Positions 57,032 through 64,000 of a DNA stretch of 64,000 nucleotides are shown here, one piece after another. Each line of letters starts with the position of its first letter. The first letter of the stretch is position 1. A program made the position numbers and the translations under genes. Origin of the DNA: Mixia osmundae IAM 14324 (taxonomy: Eukaryota; Basidiomycota; Mixiomycetes; Mixiales; Mixiaceae). A model generated the notes under the pieces. That model searched no databases. It was not told the DNA's origin and saw only the letters and a list, made by a program, of their open reading frames with translations. The DNA lies in the NCBI RefSeq assembly GCF_000708205.1, contig NW_014575561.1, positions 923,047 to 987,046 of the forward strand. The letters run 5' to 3'.

Positions 57032-58470
57032 ATGGCACACCAATCACGCTACGACACTCACTCGAGCACATTCGTACAAGAACCGTTCAGCGCTCCAGAG
57101 AATGAGTCGGACGAGCTCTTCGAGTATGTGCACTGTCTCTCGTGCAGACGAGACCCGATAGAGACCGGTATCGCGCACGAAGACGGGAAGCTGTTGCTCT
57201 GGCTTACCGAATGCGGCCACATCGTCTGCAACATCTGCTGCCGCGATCAGTGGCAGGTAGGCACAGAGCATCATGATCATCAGCGCGCTGCCCAAACGAA
57301 TGATGCTACTGCTAGATGCAGCAAAAATGGCTTGTCCTTACCTGATCGTCCCGTGCCGGGCGCTAGCTGATCAAGCTACAGAGGGCGCCATCGCAGCAGA
57401 ACAAGGTCAAGGCACGCTAGCTTCCTGTCCGCACTGTCTCGCTGGTCCTGCACAAGTCATCATCCTGACGCTGCATCAGGTCTGTCCGCTCGTGGCCATG
57501 CGTGTCCTATACTGATCCGGCAGAACAGATGCCAGAAGGCTTCAAACACTACTTCACTCGCCTCGACAAGCAGCTCGACAGACTCAGAGAAGCCTGCATC
57601 TTCCAGCAAAGCTACATGACAGACCATCTTCAGTATCTCAAGCAGATTGCCATCAAGCAAAAGGCCACCCTGCTGCAAGTCAAGCCTCAGCTTGAGCTCG
57701 CGCGGGCTACGAAAAAGTCGGTCGCTCTTCAATTGCCGCATCTGTAACAAAATTTGAATAGCTCTCATGAATACAGACACTGCGAGCAGTTGCAAGCTGA
57801 GAACGAAGCTTTACGTGCTCGGCTGCAGCAACACGAGCAAGTACCGGTCCACATGACCCCAGACCTGACTCGAGCACGTCCGTCCAGTCGCGCACCACAG
57901 GCCGCCTCTAGTCACCCGGCAGCTATGAGTGTGTCAGAGAATACGTTTGCTGGGCCCCGAACGCCTCAGCGCCCTATTCGATACGAACAGAATACACGTG
58001 AAGTGAAAGATCACAGTCGCGCCTCTGTCTGCGCGACCCCAAGGCAAGGAGCCTTACAAAGTCACCTTCCGAGCTGATTCTCTCTTGTGGACCTCTGCAG
58101 ATCAGCTATGGGCTCGCACGATCGTCTCAGTCTGCCACACGATCCCATTCGGACAGCTCCTCCCTCTTCGCGTTCATCTGCCATCGTGCCCTTCCGGCCA
58201 CCTGAGATCCACCGATCTGCTTCTCTTGCGACCACACCATCCAAGCGATCACGCTATACTCCTGCTGCAAATCCTGCCCATCTGCACACGAGCCCGAGCA
58301 CGCGCTCAACGCCAAGGCCTTCTTCCGTGCTCAGACAGCCTATGCCACTCAGGACGACTTCGGCGCTAGAGAGATTCAGATACACTTCGCCACGGTCTAT
58401 GAGCAGACAGTCTGGCAGCAGCGCGATGCCCCCTCCGCCTCTTCCGTTCACACGGCGAGGCGTCAATTAG
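57032..58470 (+). CDS. RING/coiled-coil protein, Zip3/RNF212/HEI10-like
   Basis: Possible SUMO/ubiquitin ligase of the meiotic crossover type. MAHQSRYDTHSSTF starts at 57032. The RING-like segment is VHCLSCRRDPIE ... LLWLTECGHIVCNICCRDQW and, after a poorly resolved intron, ASCPHCLA, giving a C-x2-C ... C-x-H-x2-C-x2-C ... C-x2-C arrangement. Spliced to it are QMPEGFKHYFTRLDKQLDRL and the coiled coil REACIFQQSYMTDHLQYLKQ continuing to CEQLQAENEALRARLQQHEQ. The C-terminal third is basic and Ser/Thr/Pro rich (SRAPQAASSHPAAM; PPSSRSSAIVPFRPP) ending PPPPLPFTRRGVN. RING, coiled coil and basic Ser-rich tail in that order are the Zip3/RNF212 layout. Introns near 57259-57350, about 57454-57524, 57711-57771 and 58061-58107. 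The two ends are more certain than the middle. Confidence 0.6.
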
Positions 58471-58686
58471 CGCGCAATGCATAACTTTTGCCCGATCACC
58501 TGCGCGAGCCTGTTCGTGTTTGAGATCATAGCTGAGACGAACTTATCGGCGGCTGCAGCATGCGGAGAGGGCTTGCCACTCATAGACACGCATTCCATAG
58601 CTGAAGAGAGCCATTCGCTGCCCTGATTCCTACTCGACAAGAGGACCGTGCCATCGCAGACCGTGCACGGACAAACAAAAAACACG

Positions 58687-59748
58687 ATGGCTTACTACGA
58701 CAGAGACGAGCACTATCGCAGTCATGATGATTATGCTCGACCATCAGACTACGAGGCGCCCGTACACAACAGACATGACTCCGCCATGTCAACGCTGACA
58801 GCCAATGGCGAGAAGGGCTATGGCACCCCTCTTGAGTCGAGACCGCAGTCAGTCTTGCCCGTGTTAGGCGCAGACCAGCAGAGTCTATCGAGATCGCAGC
58901 GGCTCAAGCGAGGTCTACTCCGACCTGAAGATGCAACGGGCAAGCGGCGGAAGTGCTCGCCCATGAGATGGATCTGCGCAGCTCTTATCCTCATCATCCT
59001 CATCGTCATCGGCGTCGTCCTTGCTTTCATCCGTACGCCAAGCACTCATAGATCCTGCGTGGCATAGCTGACCATCTCAGATCTTGCGTACAGTCTACGT
59101 TCGTGCGCCCAATGTGACCGTGCTTGGTATCGAGCAGCCTGCCAACACCGCCTCCATCTTCAGCCTCACCTCGGGCGGCTTCGACCTTGACTTCAATCTC
59201 AAGGTCTCCGTGGCCAATCCCAACTGTGAGTCTGCACTCCTGCATCAGTTCTTACATGCTCACGCAGCAAGACAGACTTTGGCGCCTTCGTCAACGGTGT
59301 GACGGCAAAAGCATACTACCCGACCAACAAGACCCTGCAAATCGGTGGCGGTACGCTCGACAATCTCAATATTCCCAGTCGCTCCAATACGACATTCGAC
59401 TTCCCTTTCCTGCTCAAGTGAGTGCACTGCGCGCAAGTCGGTCGATTGCGCTGATATGCACGGCGCAGCTACACCGGCGCTGAAGATCCGAACTCCGTCA
59501 TCTTGACAGACATTGCTACAAAGTGCGGCTACATCGGTAGCAGTACTTCGCAGATCGATGTGGACTATACACTCTTGCTCGACTTGAAAGTGCTCGCCTT
59601 CAAGATCCACCCGACAGTGTCTTCCTCGGCAAGTTTTGACTGCCCTCTCACCAAGGATCAGCTCGCCAATGTAGTCAGTCAAGTCGGCGGCAGTATCCTC
59701 GGCGGTCTCGGCTCAGCGCTAGGCAGCCTATTCGGCGGCGGCAACTGA
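58687..59748 (+). CDS. Single-TM protein with LEA2-type (NHL-like) lumenal domain
   Basis: Type II membrane protein of about 300 residues. A cytosolic N-terminus (MAYYDRDEHYRSHDDYARPS) with a basic stretch (RLKRGLLRPEDATGKRRKCS) precedes one TM helix (WICAALILIILIVIGVVLAF). The exterior domain has NVTVLGIEQPANTASIFSLT, FDLDFNLKVSVANPN, GAFVNGVTAKAYYPTNKTLQ, IGGGTLDNLNIPSRSNTTFD, FPFLLNYTGAEDPNSVILTD, IATKCGYIG and VDYTLLLDLKVLAFKIHP, which is the LEA-14/LEA2 beta-sandwich pattern. It ends with a Gly-rich amphipathic tail (GSILGGLGSALGSLFGGGN). Introns: about 59021-59089 (joining AFI to LYVRAPNVT), about 59225-59268 and about 59419-59468. Function in fungi unknown. Confidence 0.8.
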
Positions 59749-59816
59749 TATGCTATGATGTATCTGCTCTGACGACCTGAAATTGTTCAAGTGTATGTAC
59801 ATAATGCATCAATGTG

Positions 59817-60557
59817 CTATAACAGATTTTGCAGCAAGCAGATGGCGATGCGAATGAGACCACTATCAGCAATGCAATTCGGCTGATTGAATGAGCCTGT
59901 CGAAGTCGCAAATGTTGTAGCAGCTGACCGTGCAAAGCTGGTCACGAATGGTGTGATGAATGGGATTGCAAAGGGCGTTGTTTCGGACGGCGGCAAACTT
60001 GTCACTGCGGTCGCTTGTGGCACCGAATTGAATATCGCGGATGTAGTCGTCGCTTGCACAGACGTTGGGATTGAAGCCGCGGATATGGTAGTGGACGAGC
60101 TTGCGACCGTTGCAGCCGGCTGTACGGTAGCTGCTGACTGTGACGACGATGAGGCAGTCGCGGGAGCACTGCCTGGTGCGGCAAAGAACCACATCGCAGC
60201 GATGGGTGCTCCCAAATTAGCAGTCTTGCTAAAGGCGTCAACTTGGAAGTGTATCCTCGGCGTTCCAGAAGGCACGAGCTTGCTTAGATCGCCGGTTGAA
60301 ATACCCAGGGGTTGCTGGTAGATCAAGGCAATCATTCTGCGCAATGTCAGCTCGCATCTCCGCGAAAGTCGCCCTGCATACCTATGAGGTCCGGACTGAT
60401 CTGCGAACACAGGTGGCACATATTCGGCAAGCGATTCGGCCGCAAGCGACATGAGAGGAAAGCCTTGCGAATTGGCAGCAGTAGGATCAATCGTGAGATC
60501 CTGCGCCAGCATCTGCACTGTTTGGCTGCTGGACTGGTCAGCGTCATCTAGATTCAA
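59817..60557 (-). CDS. Unrecognised Ser/Thr/Ala-rich protein, second of two similar units, 5' end unresolved
   Basis: No family recognised. In-frame coding begins SSSQTVQMLAQDLTIDPTAA (right after a CTGACCAG acceptor-like site) or at Met 60512, continues GFPLMSLAAESLAEYVPPVF, then over a 45-nt in-frame intron near 60320-60365 to MIALIYQQPLGISTGDLSKL, PRIHFQVDAFSKTANLGAPI, a Ser/Thr/Ala stalk, and ends CIADSGLIRIAICLLQNLL. No signal peptide is attached to it. Segments match the neighbouring unit at 60629-61228 (GFPLMSLA versus GFSLVSVP; YVPPVFADQSGP versus IPPPFQGLLRPS; RIHFQVDAF versus RLIFDVISSF). It may be a truncated tandem copy, or the second half of a single gene joined by an intron from about 60665 to 60548, which would keep the frame. 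Confidence 0.45.
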   Translation of the reverse strand: MNLDDADQSSSQTVQMLAQDLTIDPTAANSQGFPLMSLAAESLAEYVPPVFADQSGPHRYAGRLSRRCELTLRRMIALIYQQPLGISTGDLSKLVPSGTPRIHFQVDAFSKTANLGAPIAAMWFFAAPGSAPATASSSSQSAATVQPAATVASSSTTISAASIPTSVQATTTSAIFNSVPQATAVTSLPPSETTPFAIPFITPFVTSFARSAATTFATSTGSFNQPNCIADSGLIRIAICLLQNLL

Positions 60558-60628
60558 GAGTCGCTCGCTTACCCGTTTGCAGCGTTGCTAGGAGTCGGCG
60601 AGTCAGCGTCGAGCTATGGAACGATCAG

Positions 60629-61228
60629 CTATAGATTCTGCGCGCAGGCCAGACACACCAGGAAAAAGAGAAGGGCGACAGGCGATACACTCGGAGAGGT
60701 CGGCGCAAGAAAGACCTGTGGCTCTTGCTGCAGATCAGATTCAAATACAGTCATGCCGGCAGTGATGTTGATGCCTGTCGCGGTCGTCAGGCTGAGTAGC
60801 GCGATTGGGTTGAAGGATGAGATAACGTCGAAGATCAGTCGGGAGGTCTGCAGACCCCTAACAAGATTGGCGAGATGAGCGTTCGTAGAAGCTGGCTCCA
60901 GTCCAGCTGCATCGAATACAGTCTGAGCAATTTGCGTAAGATCTCGTTTCTGATGACGGCCGCCTTGGGCGAATGCAGGTCGCTGATACGTCGAAGGCAG
61001 ATTGCTGTCATCCGACGGACGCAGCAAGCCTTGAAACGGTGGTGGAATTGCTTCTGAAACAGGCGAAGGAACAGATACGAGCGAGAAGCCTGGCGGCAGA
61101 TCATTCAGATCTACATCCAACGAACGAGGCTGTCCTGCAGCTCGCAAGGTCTTGTGCGTCACATGCCGAATCGCTACCGCGTAGCCTGGCTGAAGCAGAG
61201 CAAGGATCAACACCACACTGATGCGCAT
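60629..61228 (-). CDS. Unrecognised secreted protein with signal peptide and GPI-like tail
   Basis: Single frame of 199 residues. MRISVVLILALLQPGYAVAI is a signal peptide; the next part is RHVTHKTLRAAGQPRSLDVD, then GFSLVSVPSPVSEAIPPPFQ, a dibasic site (GGRHQKRDLTQ), DAAGLEPASTNAHLANLVRG and LQTSRLIFDVISSFNP. It ends PTSPSVSPVALLFFLVCLAC, AQNL, a hydrophobic tail with a small-residue cleavage region suited to a GPI anchor. No family recognised. Its partner at 59817-60557 shows the same landmarks in the same order. Divergent from the DHA2 transporter gene with 362 bp between starts. Confidence 0.6.
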   Translation of the reverse strand: MRISVVLILALLQPGYAVAIRHVTHKTLRAAGQPRSLDVDLNDLPPGFSLVSVPSPVSEAIPPPFQGLLRPSDDSNLPSTYQRPAFAQGGRHQKRDLTQIAQTVFDAAGLEPASTNAHLANLVRGLQTSRLIFDVISSFNPIALLSLTTATGINITAGMTVFESDLQQEPQVFLAPTSPSVSPVALLFFLVCLACAQNL

Positions 61229-61590
61229 CGTGCAATTTCCACAGAGCTGGAGAGTATCAAAGCATTGCAGCAGTCTTGGCGAGATGCGTGTGCTGAGACC
61301 GCAAAGATGCGCACGGACATTAGGTGCTTTGGGCTCGAGATGGGCACGGAGATTCGCTGGGCCGCAAACAAGTTCAGAGAAGACATTCCGGAGGCGTTGT
61401 TGCGCATGATCACGCAGATCGCCAGGTGCCTTCGCGTTCCACTCGAACTAGGATTAAGCTATTTTCATCGCTCGGTAATATCGGCGTACGTCGGTAAGTC
61501 CGTACTTCGGAAGAATACTTCGGCCGAAACACGAAGCACGCGTCGCTCAAATACTCGCCGTACTTTCGACTCATCGTCACTCCCCAGAAG

Positions 61591-63615
61591 ATGGATACGA
61601 TAGAGCAAAGGCCGAGCGCAGATGCTTCAAATGATAGCAAAAGCGTTTCTCCGACTCGACAGCCGAAAGAGAAGCGCGAAAAGGCTGGCGCAAAATGGCA
61701 AGCGCAAGAGACACAAGAAATTCCCAAGAACAACCTATTCCTTGTCTTCACGGGCCTGATGTTGACAGTCTTCCTGGCTGCAATGGATCAGACGATTCTG
61801 GCTCCAGCGATACCAACTGTTTGTCTGCGTCTTGCTGCCATCGTGCACAAGCTGAATTTCGGGTCCAGATCGTACGGGATCTTAACGACCCCAGAGGCTA
61901 CTCGTGGATAGGCTCAGCTTATCTACTGACAGCAGCCGCCTTCTCGCCGCTATACGGAAAGCTAAGCGACCTCATTGGGCGGAAGATCGTGCTCTATTTT
62001 GGCATCGCTATGTTCCTGTTCGGTTCTGCACTTTGCGGCGCAGCGAAGAACATGGTCTGGCTATGCTCAGCACGAGGCGTTCAAGGTATTGGCGGCGGTG
62101 CTATCATTCGTACGTGGAGCTAGTGTGTTCATTTGGACCTCGATCTGACGCGTGCTCGTAGAGATGGTACAAATTGTCATCTCAGACATTGTTCCTTTGA
62201 AAGATCGAGGAAAGTACGCAGGCGCAATCGGCTCAGTCTGGGGTATCGCAAGCATTATTGGACCGACTCTGGGTGGCCTGCTCGTTCAGCGAGTCTCCTG
62301 GGTTTGGATATTCTACATCAATTTGCCGACAGGAGGCTTCGCAGCGGCGCTGCTTTTCTTCTTCCTCAACGTCAACCCGCCCAGCAAGAAGCGCACTTTA
62401 CGTCAACACATCCGAGCATTCGACTTTTCAGGCCTCTTCTTCTTGGTTGTCGGCGTCGTCTGTCTGCTCGTTGCGTTCAATCTTGGCGAAACTGACTGGA
62501 GCGCCCCCCCTACTATCGCACTGCTTGTAGTCGGTCCCGTCCTGCTCGTCGCTGGCGTCTTCAACGAGATCTATGTAGAGCAATATTTGCAGCGAGAGCC
62601 AATCGTACCGCCTCGCTTGTTTCACACACGAACGACTGGCATCGTACTCTTCACTGTCTTTATTCACGCTTTCAGCTTCTTCGGCGTGTCCTATGTATTG
62701 CCGACCTACTTTCAGGTACCGTTGCTGACACCTGGTATGAATGTGCTTAGCTAATTTGCATGGCAGATTCTTGGCTCAAATGCACTTCTCTCTGGCGTCA
62801 AAATGTTACCGCTTTCACTAGGCTCGGCGGTCATGGCAATCGTATCGGGTCAGATCGTTGCTCGAACTGGCAAATACAAGCCATCCATGTGGTGTGGCTG
62901 GTTCTTCATGACGCTCGGCTTTGGACTCTTGATACTGTTGCGCGCAAATAGCAGCATCGCCGAACAAGAGATCCTGCCATTGATCGCTGCAGTCGGCATT
63001 GGGCAATTATTCCAGACGCCGCTGCTTGCTCTACAAGCCTCGATACCTATGGCGAGCATGGCCACGGCCACGGGCGCCTTCGGCTTCATTCGAACGCTGT
63101 CGGGCGCAATCGGTATCGCCGTCTCAGGCTCAATTTATGGCTCGCTGGCCAAGAGGAACTTGATGAATATCCCGAATTTTGATGCAAGCGTCATTGGCGG
63201 CCTCAACAATGTCCTTGCCACGAATTTGCCGGATCTGAAACATTTGCAGCCGCCAGAGTTGCGTGAAGAGATCATGGCGGCGTTCTGTGACGGCATACGC
63301 ATCTTCTACGTTGTGTGCGCGCCCCTTTGCTTCATTGGTTTCTTGTCAACCTTCGGCATGCGATCATACTCGCTCAACCGAGAAGTCGTCAGGCTTCCCG
63401 GCAAAGATAAGATCGCGCCAGGTGATCCGGTGCCAACGGATGCCGCCAAATCTGACGACATCGAAAAGGGCTCAATTCAGTCCGAGAAGGACGAAGGCGA
63501 AGCAGAGAAATCTGCGGCGCCAATATCAACGATAGTTGCAGCGAGCGCGGCGGGCGCGATGCCTGGCCAAATGGGTGCTACCAATGGAGTCAATGACGTC
63601 CCTACAGCGCCATAG
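61591..63615 (+). CDS. MFS transporter, DHA2 family (14 TM)
   Basis: Proton-coupled drug/toxicant efflux type carrier of the plasma membrane or vacuole. A charged N-terminus (MDTIEQRPSADASNDSKSVS) precedes TM1 (FLVFTGLMLTVFLAAMDQTI). The first intron (about 61819-61870) joins ILAPAIPT to IVRDLNDPRGYSWIGSAYLL. Signature GKLSDLIGRK is motif A; GIGGGAII and IVISDIVPLKDRGKYAG are DHA2 features; SVWGIASIIGPTLGGLLVQR is motif C-like (G-x-x-x-G-P-x-x-G-G). Other helices include WVWIFYINLPTGG, GVSYVLPTYFQ joined to ILGSNALLSGVKMLPLSLGS, and AFGFIRTLSGAIGIAVSGSI. C-terminus acidic, then Ala-rich, ending NDVPTAP. Three introns. Substrate cannot be told. Confidence 0.93.
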
Positions 63616-63769
63616 TCAGCACAATGTAGGGCACAACAAGTATAGATGTAAGCAGTATCTATGTCACCTCATTACTTGTAGCAATGTATTGCTTGCGCTG
63701 TACGCCGTCCGATCGTTCGAGGGGGACCTTATCGTTCAATCGATTATGGAATGGCGAGGGTGGCAAAAG

Positions 63770-64000
63770 CGCGCTCAGACCTTATCCAGATTACAGTCTA
63801 TGCGCGCATCTGGGGGCTATCGATAGCAGATTGTCGTCTTCTCCCTCTTGCCTGCCCCTCGTCTTCCTCTTCCTATATCATACACCATGCGGGCTGACTC
63901 GCTCCACCATCTCACGGAACAATGCTGGGCATAACGCTTTTGAGCCTGGCGCTCATTGACCTTACAGTTTGCTCTGTGACTGTGCCTTTTGCGGCAAGAC
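63770..64000 (+). repeat. Inverted-repeat copy B: second protease 5' end plus promoter
   Basis: Matches the reverse complement of 31825-32061 (copy A). Essentially identical from about 63830 to the window end, with one mismatch (CTCCACC against CTCGACC) in the leader, then diverged with a small gap around 63820-63830 and scattered changes back to about 63770. The repeat continues past the window edge. Confidence 0.95.
63922..64000 (+). CDS. Second aspartic protease gene, 5' end only (cut by the window)
   Basis: Opens MLGITLLSLALIDLTVCSV and TVPFAAR, identical over all 79 bases to the start of the protease at 31903. Only the signal peptide and the first mature residues are in view, so it cannot be judged whether the gene is intact. 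It follows the DHA2 transporter on the same strand, 306 bp from its stop. Confidence 0.85.
   Translation, partial: MLGITLLSLALIDLTVCSVTVPFAAR

Noticed and set aside
61154-61603. A 149-codon plus-strand frame between the secreted-protein gene and the transporter
   Set aside because: It overlaps the starts of both confident genes on either side, lies in their shared promoter, and shows no family; probably chance.

Overview
This 64 kb window is nuclear DNA of a filamentous or dimorphic fungus, almost certainly a basidiomycete. Nearly every gene is broken by short spliceosomal introns, mostly 44 to 66 nt, with GTGAGT/GTCAGT-type donors, a CTGAC/CTGAT branch site and a CAG or TAG acceptor. The genes are fungal types (velvet factor, WC-2, LIS1/NudF, Pns1, Vps62, GPI-anchored Cu-only SOD). 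A compact Pucciniomycotina genome (Mixia-like) is my best guess from style alone; the species cannot be fixed without a search. Intergenic gaps are tiny: convergent 3' ends lie 24 to 70 bp apart and several divergent pairs share 100 to 170 bp promoters. Coordinates of spliced genes are given as spans from start codon to stop codon.

Layout. 1-5.4 kb: complex I B15 subunit, proteasome Rpn10 and a C1-tetrahydrofolate synthase with a basic N-terminal extension. 5.7-15 kb: three co-oriented genes for a kinesin-4-like motor, the blue-light/GATA regulator WC-2 and the dynein regulator LIS1. 15-27 kb: a three-RRM protein, the Pns1 choline-transporter-like protein, a Med9-like protein, RPA1, the ubiquitin/Cdc48 cofactor Doa1 and a GPI-tailed Vps62-family protein. 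27.4-30.4 kb is the odd stretch: a 10-bp minisatellite, low-complexity lineage-specific coding sequence with a 9-bp repeat, and all eight ambiguous bases of the window. 30.4-34.4 kb: GPI-tailed pepsin-like protease, a two-TM protein and a MEMO1 homologue. 34.5-47.3 kb: Mpp10, PP2A scaffold A, eL37 and ubiquitin-eS31 sharing a promoter, a VPS9-domain Rab GEF, exosome Rrp4 and a velvet factor. 48-59.8 kb: Tim23, Cu-only SOD, the GID E3 receptor GID4/Vid24, Ost1, a COA8-like protein, cyclase-associated protein, a Zip3/RNF212-like RING protein and an LEA2-type membrane protein. 59.8-64 kb: two similar secreted-protein coding units, a 14-TM DHA2 transporter, and the start of a second copy of the aspartic protease.

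No mobile element, CRISPR array, rRNA or tRNA was recognised. Most genes are conserved housekeeping genes whose neighbours do not form a pathway. I saw no clear new biological system. The signals most worth following are the near-identical inverted copies of the aspartic protease 5' end about 32 kb apart, the paralogous halves of an unrecognised secreted protein at 59.8-61.2 kb, the repeat-rich ambiguous region at 27.4-30.3 kb, two GC-AG introns supported by protein homology, and the unusual architectures of Tim23 and C1-THF synthase.
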